Source: an uncultured Clostridia bacterium
Lineage (GTDB): Bacteria; Bacillota_A; Clostridia; UMGS1840; HGM11507
Direction: 5' to 3'
Length of the DNA stretch: 6,427 nucleotides
Assembly (NCBI GenBank): GCA_934403665.1
Contig: CAKRUL010000087.1
Span: 1-6,427 of the forward strand
Numbering within the stretch: position 1 is the first letter of the stretch; every line of letters begins with the position of its first letter. The notes beneath the pieces were generated by a model, which was not told where the DNA came from, did no database searches, and saw only the letters and a program-made list of their open reading frames with translations. The translations under genes and the position numbers were made by a program. Below, in pieces: positions 1 through 5,607 of the stretch.

Positions 1-19
1 GTTTCCTTTACAGGCATAG

Positions 20-70
20 AAAAAACCCCTTTTGTAAAAAGTATTGTGATACAATATATACAAAAGGGGT
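20..70 (-). terminator. Intrinsic terminator of the aspB-purB-proC operon
   Basis: On the minus strand, 15 bases after the proC stop, a perfect 12-bp stem forms between ACCCCTTTTGTA (70-59) and TACAAAAGGGGT (36-25). The RNA after the stem runs into six U residues (complement of the A run at 20-25). A GC-rich stem base followed at once by a U tract is the classic Rho-independent layout. The 22-base loop is not plain: it contains a second small stem (TATTGT/ACAATA, 42-47 with 51-56), so the whole forms a long two-part hairpin. The left-over bases 1-19 show no gene or other signal. Confidence 0.9.
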
Positions 71-85
71 GGCTTGTATGCCTAT

Positions 86-862
86 TTATTTTTTCATTTT
101 TTCAGAGCACTTTTCCATTGCACGAATCAAAGCGCTGCGGAAACCGCATTTTTCCAGCTCATAGACTGCCGCAATCGTAGTCCCCTTCGGAGAACACACA
201 TTGTCTTTTAAAACACCGGGATGCTCCCCTGTCTCCAAAACCATCTTTGCCGCTCCGTAAACCGACTGTGCCGCCAATTCATATGCCGTTTTTCGGTCAA
301 TTCCCTGCATGACAGCCCCGTCCGCCATCGCTTCAATCATCATGTATACATATGCGGGACTGCTTCCGCTGACCGCAACACTGGCATTCAGCAAATCCTC
401 CTCCAGAATTTTTACTTTGCCAATGCTTTGAAACACAGCACGGACGGCGGAAAATTCCGTTTCTTCCAAATGATCGGAGTGACACATCACCGTCATAGCC
501 GCCGAAACCTTTGCCGGCGTGTTCGGCATGGTCCGCACCACTTTCGCAGGCTTTCCTATATAGCCTTGAATTTCTTCGATCGTAACGCCGGGAGCAACAG
601 ATACATACACCTTGTCACCTTTCAACAACGGCAACACTTTGGGATAAATGTGAGGTTTTACGGTCAAAAAAATAAAATCACAGCTGTTTTCCAAAGTTTC
701 TGCATTTTCTGCCGCAGAAAAGCCCTTTTCGCGGTATGCCGCCTTTACACTCTCACTGGTATCAAAAACAACAATATCCGCTTTCTGATACTGACCGGAG
801 GACACCATTCCGTCAATGACGGAGGACGCCAGATTTCCGGCCCCTATAAAACCGTATTTCAT
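86..862 (-). CDS. proC: Pyrroline-5-carboxylate reductase (ProC)
   Basis: The 258-residue cytosolic enzyme catalyses the last step of proline synthesis, NAD(P)H-dependent reduction of 1-pyrroline-5-carboxylate to L-proline. Length is normal for the family (about 260-275). The N-terminus has the Rossmann dinucleotide fingerprint GAGNLA (residues 7-12). VRTMPNTP lies at 109-116, SGSSPAYVY at 166-174 in the dimerising helical domain, and HPGVLKDNVCSPKGTT at 214-229 matches the family signature near the C-terminus. Lys226 sits where the family normally has a small residue (SPGGTT). The ATG lies 10 bases after the purB stop. A ribosome binding site AGGTG (874-870) overlaps that stop, with 7 bases of spacing, so proC is probably coupled to purB. 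It is the last gene before a strong terminator. Family assignment is secure; the effect of Lys226 is unknown. Confidence 0.97.
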   Translation of the reverse strand: MKYGFIGAGNLASSVIDGMVSSGQYQKADIVVFDTSESVKAAYREKGFSAAENAETLENSCDFIFLTVKPHIYPKVLPLLKGDKVYVSVAPGVTIEEIQGYIGKPAKVVRTMPNTPAKVSAAMTVMCHSDHLEETEFSAVRAVFQSIGKVKILEEDLLNASVAVSGSSPAYVYMMIEAMADGAVMQGIDRKTAYELAAQSVYGAAKMVLETGEHPGVLKDNVCSPKGTTIAAVYELEKCGFRSALIRAMEKCSEKMKK

Positions 863-872
863 CTCGCAACAC

Positions 873-2312
873 CTACACTTTCAGTTCCACATCCACACCC
901 AGCAGTTCTCTGTTTTCCTCAAGAATCGGACGAATCACTTCATCAAGCAATTCCGTCACTTGCTGCGGCGCTCTTCCTATGTAATCCTCTAATTTCATAA
1001 TATCCTTCAAATCGTCTTTTGTCAAATCAAAGGTTTCATGATCCGCCAGAATCCGTTCGATCAAATCATTGGGTTTTCCTTCGTCTTTGACAACTTTTGC
1101 CGCTGCCATAGAATGTTCCCGAATTGCCTCATGTAAATCCTGACGATCTTTCCCTTTTTTCACTGCACTCATCATGATATTTTCCGTTGCCATAAAGGGA
1201 AGCTCGGAAAGAATCCGGTTTTCAATGACTTTCGGATGGATTACCAAACCATCTGTGACATTAATGATGATATTCAAAATCGCATCGACCGCCAAAAACG
1301 CTTCCGGAACGGCAATTCTTTTGTCCGCAGAGTCATCCAGCGTTCTTTCAAACCACTGGGTTGCATAGACCATCGCAGGATTCATGGCATCCACAATCAC
1401 ATATTTCGCAAGAGAACAAATCCGCTCGCTGCGCATCGGATTTCTCTTATATGCCATCGCAGAAGAGCCAATCTGACTTTTCTCAAAAGGTTCTTCCACC
1501 TCTTTCAAATGCTGAAGCAAGCGAATATCGGTTGCAAATTTATGCGCACTCTGAGCAATCGAAGACAGCACATTCAGCACAAGCGCGTCTACTTTCCGTG
1601 AGTAAGTCTGCCCGGTGACCGGATAAGCTTCCCCGAATCCCATTTTAGCAGTTACCATCTGATCCAGCTTTTTCACCTTTTCAGAATCGCCGTCAAACAG
1701 CTCCATAAAACTTGCCTGTGTGCCGGTCGTTCCCTTGACGCCTCTGAACCGCAGAGAAGAAAGCACAAAATTCAGCTGTTCCAAATCCAAATAGAAATCA
1801 TAAAGCCACAAAGAGGCTCTTTTCCCAACTGTTGTGAGCTGTGCAGGCTGAAAATGTGTGAACCCTAAGGTGGGCATTGCTTTATACGCATCCGCAAAAT
1901 CGGCAAGCTGTTTGATGGCATTGATCAATTTCTTCTGAATCAACTTCAAAGCGTCCCGCATGATAATCAAATCCGTGTTATCGCCGACATAGCAGGAAGT
2001 CGCTCCAAGATGAATGATGGGCTTTGCATGAGGGCACTGCACGCCATACGCATATACATGCGACATCACGTCATGCCGCACTTGCTTCTCCCGCTCACGT
2101 GCCACATCATAATTAATCTCCTCTTGAAATGCCTTCAGCTCATCAATCTGTTCCTGCGTGATGGGGAGTCCTAATTCCTTCTCACATTCCGCAAGAGCAA
2201 TCCAAAGTTTTCTCCAGGTTTTGAATTTCGTATCATTGCTGAAAATATGCTGCATTTCTTTGCTGGCATATCTGGTATTTAACGGACTTTCATAAACGGA
2301 ATTATCAGCCAT
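873..2312 (-). CDS. purB: Adenylosuccinate lyase (PurB)
   Basis: The 479-residue enzyme of the fumarase/aspartase superfamily works twice in purine synthesis: it splits SAICAR to AICAR plus fumarate, and adenylosuccinate to AMP plus fumarate. It acts as a cytosolic homotetramer. Visible motifs are RHDVMSH (79-85), HLGATS (101-106), THFQPAQLTT (152-161, catalytic His153), GVKGTTGTQASF (191-202), TGQTYSRKVD (233-242) and the flexible signature loop GSSAMAYKRNP (282-292) with the Ser283/Ser284 pair. WFERTLDDSA (320-329) and GRAPQQV (446-452) follow. The sequence resembles the animal-type enzyme more than the shorter B. subtilis type (recalled from known sequences, not aligned). The family's usual Pro in the loop is Ala287. 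The start chosen is ATG at 2312: an in-frame ATG 13 codons upstream falls inside the intergenic hairpin, whereas AAGGAG (2329-2324) precedes this ATG and family homology begins at ESPLNTRY. It lies between aspB and proC in one operon. Confidence 0.97.
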   Translation of the reverse strand: MADNSVYESPLNTRYASKEMQHIFSNDTKFKTWRKLWIALAECEKELGLPITQEQIDELKAFQEEINYDVAREREKQVRHDVMSHVYAYGVQCPHAKPIIHLGATSCYVGDNTDLIIMRDALKLIQKKLINAIKQLADFADAYKAMPTLGFTHFQPAQLTTVGKRASLWLYDFYLDLEQLNFVLSSLRFRGVKGTTGTQASFMELFDGDSEKVKKLDQMVTAKMGFGEAYPVTGQTYSRKVDALVLNVLSSIAQSAHKFATDIRLLQHLKEVEEPFEKSQIGSSAMAYKRNPMRSERICSLAKYVIVDAMNPAMVYATQWFERTLDDSADKRIAVPEAFLAVDAILNIIINVTDGLVIHPKVIENRILSELPFMATENIMMSAVKKGKDRQDLHEAIREHSMAAAKVVKDEGKPNDLIERILADHETFDLTKDDLKDIMKLEDYIGRAPQQVTELLDEVIRPILEENRELLGVDVELKV

Positions 2313-2323
2313 TTTCTTTGGTT

Positions 2324-2329
2324 CTCCTT
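2324..2329 (-). promoter_or_regulatory. Ribosome binding site of purB (decides start)
   Basis: AAGGAG lies 11 bases before the ATG at 2312, at the long end of normal spacing. It favours this start over the in-frame ATG at 2351, whose start region is buried in the 9-bp hairpin at 2345-2366. The long spacing suggests only moderate translation, but that is an inference. Confidence 0.65.
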
Positions 2330-2344
2330 TCACAATACACAAAC

Positions 2345-2366
2345 AGCTCACTTGAAAAAGTGAGCT
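2345..2366 (-). terminator. Perfect 9-bp hairpin between aspB and purB, possible weak terminator or attenuator
   Basis: AGCTCACTT and AAGTGAGCT pair perfectly around a 4-base loop (TTTC in the minus-strand RNA). The stem lies 9 bases after the aspB stop and 32 bases before the purB ATG. The RNA after the stem is only moderately U-rich (GTTTGTGTATTG), so termination would be partial at best. This would fit a setting where aspB is made in excess over purB and proC. It could also be an RNA processing or stabilising stem. If a weak promoter-like pair (TGGAAA at 2404-2399, 18 bases, TATAAA at 2380-2375) is real, it would instead lie in a purB leader. The stem is certain; its role is not. Confidence 0.5.
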
Positions 2367-2375
2367 TGCTTTGTT

Positions 2376-3575
2376 TTATAATTGATTGGTAATAAACTTT
2401 TCCAGACGATTCAATCCTTCGTCTATATTTTCCATGCTGGTTGCATAAGACCACCGGACGAAATTCGGAGCGCCGAATCCGGTTCCGGGAACAAGCGCCA
2501 GCTTTCCTTTTTCCAAAAGCAAGGAGCACAGGGTATCACTGTCCTTCACAAAAACACCGTAATGCTCTTTGTTCAGCAATTTTTCCACATTCATCATGAT
2601 ATAGAAAGCGCCCTGCGGCATCTTGCAGGAAACGCCCTCCATTTCATTCACCCGCTTCACCATATGATCACGGCGTTCCTTAAATGCCTTTTTCATCTCC
2701 CATACCGTATCCATAGGCCCTCTTAAAGCCTCTATCGCCGCAACCTGTGCAATGGAATTCGGATTGGAGGTTGCATGGCTCTGCACATTCGACATCACCT
2801 TTGCAATCGACTCATGGCAAGCAGTGTATCCAATCCGCCATCCGGTCATTGCATACGTTTTCGAAACACCGTTCACAACAATCGTCAAATCTTTGATCTG
2901 ATCATTGAAAGAAGCAATGCTGATCGGTACTTCGCCGTCATAAATGAGCGATTCATAGATTTCGTCCGAAACAACATAGAGATTGCGTTCCACCGCATAA
3001 TCTGCAATCTTTTTCAATTCCTCTCTGGTATATACCATCCCGGTCGGGTTACTGGGACTGTTTAAAACAATCGCTCTGGTCTTCTCGGTCACGACCTCAT
3101 GCAGTTCCTCCACGGTAAACTTAAAGTGGTCTTCTTCTCTGGTCTCAATGATCACCGGAACTGCATCCGCCAGTTTCACCATTTCCGGATAACTGACCCA
3201 ATACGGCGCAGGGATAATGACCTCGTCGCCGGGATCGCAGATTGCACTGAAAGCGTTGACCAAAGAATGCTTTGCGCCGTTGGATACCACAATATTAGCC
3301 GGCGTGTAATCCAGACCGTTGTCCCGTTTGAATTTTTCACAAATCGCTTTTTTCAGCTCCAGCATGCCGGATGCCGGCGTGTATTTTGTAAACCCATCGT
3401 TGATTGCCTTGATGGCGGCATCTTTGATATGCTGCGGTGTATCAAAATCGGGTTCTCCTGCCCCAAAGCCGACAACATCAATTCCTTCTGCCTTCATGCT
3501 TTTAAACTTTGCATCAATGCTCAAAGTAGCAGAAGGCGATATAGAACTCGCTTTCTGACTAATGTGTAAGTTCAT
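2376..3575 (-). CDS. aspB: Aspartate aminotransferase, class I beta type (AspB/AspC)
   Basis: The 399-residue pyridoxal-phosphate enzyme moves an amino group between glutamate/oxaloacetate and aspartate/2-oxoglutarate, supplying aspartate for protein, pyrimidine, purine and lysine-family synthesis. It is a fold-type I cytosolic dimer. Key residues are visible: SPSAT near the N-terminus (Ser15), AGEPDFDTP (39-47), Lys102 in NGAK, SPSNPTG (173-179, Asn176), SDEIY (203-207, Asp204 to the cofactor ring), Schiff-base Lys239 in SKTYAMTGWRIGY, and Arg374 in VRWSYATS for the substrate carboxylate. Ser15 and Lys102 match residues that read the distal carboxylate in the Thermus enzyme, which supports aspartate as substrate. 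Some members of this subgroup also transaminate prephenate, which cannot be excluded. The ATG at 3575 is preferred because GGGGGA stands 7 bases upstream. The longer frame (ATG 3617) would begin almost at the predicted transcription start. It is first in aspB-purB-proC. Confidence 0.96.
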   Translation of the reverse strand: MNLHISQKASSISPSATLSIDAKFKSMKAEGIDVVGFGAGEPDFDTPQHIKDAAIKAINDGFTKYTPASGMLELKKAICEKFKRDNGLDYTPANIVVSNGAKHSLVNAFSAICDPGDEVIIPAPYWVSYPEMVKLADAVPVIIETREEDHFKFTVEELHEVVTEKTRAIVLNSPSNPTGMVYTREELKKIADYAVERNLYVVSDEIYESLIYDGEVPISIASFNDQIKDLTIVVNGVSKTYAMTGWRIGYTACHESIAKVMSNVQSHATSNPNSIAQVAAIEALRGPMDTVWEMKKAFKERRDHMVKRVNEMEGVSCKMPQGAFYIMMNVEKLLNKEHYGVFVKDSDTLCSLLLEKGKLALVPGTGFGAPNFVRWSYATSMENIDEGLNRLEKFITNQL

Positions 3576-3582
3576 TTCAAAA

Positions 3583-3588
3583 TCCCCC
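3583..3588 (-). promoter_or_regulatory. Ribosome binding site of aspB (decides start)
   Basis: GGGGGA, 7 bases before the ATG at 3575, is a purine-rich but non-standard Shine-Dalgarno, with G·U pairing expected against the CCUCC of 16S rRNA. It selects the 399-residue product over a 14-residue N-terminal extension that has no ribosome binding site. Confidence 0.75.
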
Positions 3589-3626
3589 AATGAAAATTTT
3601 ATGCTATCAAATTGCATTTTACTGAT

Positions 3627-3655
3627 ATTTTACACCTTTTCAGCAGACTTTTCAA
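3627..3655 (-). promoter_or_regulatory. Sigma-A-type promoter of aspB-purB-proC
   Basis: Reading leftward, TTGAAA (3655-3650, 5/6 match to the -35 consensus) is followed by a 17-base spacer and TAAAAT (3632-3627, 5/6 match to the -10 consensus). Transcription should start near 3620, giving a leader of about 45 bases before the aspB ATG. It lies in the largest intergenic gap of the window, right after the dipeptidase gene, and is the best promoter I can see here. No riboswitch, T-box or leader peptide fits in so short a leader. Confidence 0.8.
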
Positions 3656-3670
3656 TACCTTTTTGCAATT

Positions 3671-3690
3671 TTGAATCATTAATTATTCAA
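3671..3690. promoter_or_regulatory. Near-perfect 20-base palindrome upstream of the aspB promoter, possible operator
   Basis: TTGAATCATTAATTATTCAA (plus strand) pairs with itself at 18 of 20 positions, the one mismatched pair being positions 7 and 14. Its centre lies about 60 bases upstream of the predicted aspB transcription start, a usual distance for an activator site. It spans the stop codon of the dipeptidase gene. I do not recognise it as the site of a known regulator. The region is AT-rich, so chance is a real alternative. Confidence 0.3.
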
Positions 3691-4611
3691 ATTTTCGCGA
3701 ATCACACGATACATATTATCAAAAGCAATCTTTTTGATCACCGACTCGCTATAATTTAACTGTAAAAGCCGATTCAACAGCTGATCCATCTGAGAGGCAT
3801 CCTGTATTTCCGGAATGGTGCGATCAATGCCGTCAAAGTCCGTGCCAATGCCGATATGATTCTCGCCGCCCAAGGACAGAAAATGTTCCATATGGCGTAT
3901 CACAACGGAAAGATTCTCTTCTTTTCCCAAAAACAGCGGATAAATGCTGACGCCCACAACACCATTATTTTTCATCAGCGCCGCAAATTGTTCATCGGAT
4001 AAATTCCGCTTATGCGGATGCAGAAAACGGGAATTGGAATGGCTTGCGATTACCGGTTTCTGTGCAATCTCCATCACATCATAAAAACCGGCCTCATTTA
4101 AATGAGAGACATCCACCGTCATGCCCAGCTCATTCATCCGTTTCACAACCTGTTTTCCGAAATCGGTCAATCCCTTTTCCCAGCCGGACATGCTTCCGCA
4201 GCCGATTGCATTAATGCCGTTCCAGGTGAGCGTCATAAGACGGACGCCCATCTCATACAGCAAATCCAAATGCCGTATCTGATCACCGACCGGCTCTCCG
4301 CCTTCCACAGTCAGAAGGCATTTTAAGCCTTTGGTGTCACGATGTTTTTCCCAATCGGCGCGATTAAAAATGATCGGAACATGATAGAGAGAAAGCTGGT
4401 GTTTCAAATATTCAATCACTTTTGTTGTCATGTGCAGGGATTGCTCCCCTATGTATACCGGATCCGACCAGACCGCAAAAAATTGAATATACGAATGATA
4501 TTTTTGGATTTTATCTATGCTGAACGATAGCTGATTGGTGTGCAAATCTCCATGAATCTTATAAAGCTCATAAGCTGTGTCGCAATGGGCATCGATGATA
4601 TTCTGATACAT
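3679..4611 (-). CDS. M19 membrane-dipeptidase-family zinc dipeptidase
   Basis: The 310-residue protein of the renal dipeptidase (peptidase M19) family, in the amidohydrolase TIM-barrel superfamily, is expected to cleave dipeptides using a two-zinc centre. Metal and active-site signatures are in order: DAHCD (His9, Asp11), TVEGG (Glu103, bridging ligand type), LTWNGINAIGCG (128-139), VDVSHL (His170), ASHSN (His191), Arg202 in HKRNLSD, and GTDFDG (256-261). No signal peptide or membrane segment is visible, so it is probably cytosolic despite the family name. The real start is ATG 4611 with AGGAGG five bases upstream. A TTG at 4629 overlapping the yraN stop gives six extra residues but has no good ribosome binding site. 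It follows yraN by 14 bases as last gene of the rbgA operon. Exact substrates (L,L or L,D dipeptides) cannot be read from the sequence. Confidence 0.93.
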   Translation of the reverse strand: MYQNIIDAHCDTAYELYKIHGDLHTNQLSFSIDKIQKYHSYIQFFAVWSDPVYIGEQSLHMTTKVIEYLKHQLSLYHVPIIFNRADWEKHRDTKGLKCLLTVEGGEPVGDQIRHLDLLYEMGVRLMTLTWNGINAIGCGSMSGWEKGLTDFGKQVVKRMNELGMTVDVSHLNEAGFYDVMEIAQKPVIASHSNSRFLHPHKRNLSDEQFAALMKNNGVVGVSIYPLFLGKEENLSVVIRHMEHFLSLGGENHIGIGTDFDGIDRTIPEIQDASQMDQLLNRLLQLNYSESVIKKIAFDNMYRVIRENLNN

Positions 4612-4616
4612 CCCGT

Positions 4617-4622
4617 CCTCCT
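4617..4622 (-). promoter_or_regulatory. Ribosome binding site of the dipeptidase gene (decides start)
   Basis: A full AGGAGG lies 5 bases before ATG 4611 and directly after the yraN stop (4628-4626). It shows that ATG 4611, not the TTG at 4629 that overlaps the stop, begins the dipeptidase. Confidence 0.85.
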
Positions 4623-4625
4623 GTT

Positions 4626-5000
4626 TCAAGAAAGCACAAAAGCATTTTTGATGTGGTTTATCGTCACCTTGTGAAACATACCGGTCTTTCGGATGCTCAC
4701 CTCGATAACATCAAATCGCACCGCAGTATGATACAGCTGTTTCTGATGAATATAATACCGCGCTGTATCAATCAGATGTTTCTGTTTCAGGGAGGTTACC
4801 GCCTCGGCAGGCGTTCCGAACTGCTGGCCGGTTCTTGTCTTTACCTCCGCAAAAACCAGTTCCTCGCCATCCATGGCAACAATATCGATTTCCCCGGAAC
4901 GGGCGCGGTAGTTCCGTTCCAAAATTTCAAGTCCGCGTCTTTTCAAAAAACTGCAAGCCTTATCTTCCCCATTTTTTCCGGTTTTCTGTTTTCTATTCAT
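4626..5000 (-). CDS. yraN: YraN/UPF0102 family nuclease-fold protein
   Basis: The 124-residue small soluble protein has the restriction-endonuclease-like fold of the UPF0102 family. Visible features are GEDKA (11-15) near the N-terminus, then NYRARSGEIDIVA (30-42, with Glu37 and Asp39), AEVKTR (51-56, with Glu52 and Lys54) and RFDVIEV (95-101). Together, Glu37/Asp39 and Glu52-x-Lys54 form the acidic plus lysine set expected of a metal-dependent PD-(D/E)xK-type nuclease, so the site looks intact. The biological role is not settled for the family. It is often found beside rnhB, as here, which hints at nucleic acid metabolism. The start is placed at ATG 5000, where GAGGA stands 5 bases upstream and family homology begins. 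An in-frame ATG at 5012 would add four residues and overlap rnhB, but lacks a ribosome binding site. The gene begins 1 base after the rnhB stop. Confidence 0.92.
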   Translation of the reverse strand: MNRKQKTGKNGEDKACSFLKRRGLEILERNYRARSGEIDIVAMDGEELVFAEVKTRTGQQFGTPAEAVTSLKQKHLIDTARYYIHQKQLYHTAVRFDVIEVSIRKTGMFHKVTINHIKNAFVLS

Positions 5001-5001
5001 C

Positions 5002-5607
5002 CTATTCCTCATCTACAAATTTGGTGCAGAAGGTCTTTCGGTGGATCTCGCAAAGACCATAACGCCGGATCGCCTCAATATGCGCCTTCGTTCCATATCC
5101 TTTATTCTTTGCAAAATCATATTGAGGATAGAGTTCCGCCTGTTTCCGGATATAGCGATCCCGACTGACTTTTGCAATGATAGAGGCCGCAGCAATATGA
5201 TAAGAGGTGGCATCGCCTTTTACAATGCACCGATGCGGAACGACAATCCCCCTGTCCTGATTTCCGTCAATCAGGCTGAGAGCAGGGGTATGCTTTAAGC
5301 CGTCAAGTGCATTTTTAAAAGCCAGCATGGTTGCATTTAATATATTGATTTCATCAATTGTTTTTTCATCCACAGAGGCAACGCAATAGTCAACTGCATG
5401 TTCCAAAATCACATCATACAGCGCTTCCCGCTTTTTTTCGGTCAGCTTTTTGGAGTCGTTGACCTCCTCAATTACTTCATCGTCACGCATGATAACAGCG
5501 CACGCAAAGACCGGTCCTGCCAAAGGACCTCTTCCTGCCTCATCGGCTCCGGCGATAACAGGGTATCCCTGTGCTATCAGTTCTCTGTCAAAAGCAATCA
5601 GACTCAT
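5002..5607 (-). CDS. rnhB: Ribonuclease HII (RnhB)
   Basis: The 201-residue cytosolic enzyme cuts the RNA strand of RNA/DNA hybrids and starts removal of single ribonucleotides misplaced in DNA. The four-carboxylate metal site is complete: Asp22 and Glu23 in AGADEAGRGPLAGPV, Asp114 in IDGN, and Asp132 in KGDATSYHIAAASIIAKVSRDRY. Other family hallmarks are NDSKKLTEKKRE (50-61), the GRG loop (25-27) that reads the ribonucleotide junction, and the C-terminal YPQYDFAKNKGYGTKAH and HRKTF blocks. The length (about 200) fits a form without the extra N-terminal domain of the longer B. subtilis protein. The ATG overlaps the rbgA stop as ATGA, with GGAGG (5619-5615) 7 bases upstream, so translation is probably coupled. 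yraN follows at once. The assignment is secure. Confidence 0.98.
   Translation of the reverse strand: MSLIAFDRELIAQGYPVIAGADEAGRGPLAGPVFACAVIMRDDEVIEEVNDSKKLTEKKREALYDVILEHAVDYCVASVDEKTIDEINILNATMLAFKNALDGLKHTPALSLIDGNQDRGIVVPHRCIVKGDATSYHIAAASIIAKVSRDRYIRKQAELYPQYDFAKNKGYGTKAHIEAIRRYGLCEIHRKTFCTKFVDEE
5006..5010 (-). promoter_or_regulatory. Ribosome binding site of yraN, inside the end of rnhB (decides start)
   Basis: GAGGA lies 5 bases before ATG 5000 and within the last codons of rnhB. It favours ATG 5000 over the upstream in-frame ATG at 5012, and implies that ribosomes finishing rnhB restart on yraN. Confidence 0.7.

Noticed and set aside
78..167. Short plus-strand frame starting at ATG 78 after AAGGGGTGG
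   Set aside because: The apparent ribosome binding site is simply the GGGG arm of the proC terminator stem, and the 29-residue product is antisense to the proC 3' end. It is kept only as part of the nested-promoter finding.
221..1000. 259-codon open frame on the plus strand, antisense to proC and the end of purB
   Set aside because: It lies wholly opposite two clear genes in conserved frames. Its translation is Cys/His/Arg/Phe-rich with no recognisable domain, as expected of an antisense shadow, and it has no clear ribosome binding site.
3099..3569. 156-codon plus-strand frame opposite aspB
   Set aside because: It is antisense to the conserved aminotransferase with shadow-like composition (rich in His, Arg, Phe, Cys). 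No promoter or domain supports it.
3576..3678. Possible terminator or riboswitch between the dipeptidase gene and aspB
   Set aside because: No GC-rich stem with a U tract is present, only short AT-rich complementarities (such as ATGC/GCAT at about 3601-3617). The leader after the promoter is about 45 bases, too short for known riboswitches or a T-box.
4653..5168. 171-codon plus-strand frame opposite yraN and rnhB
   Set aside because: It overlaps two well-supported genes on the other strand and shows no family motif.
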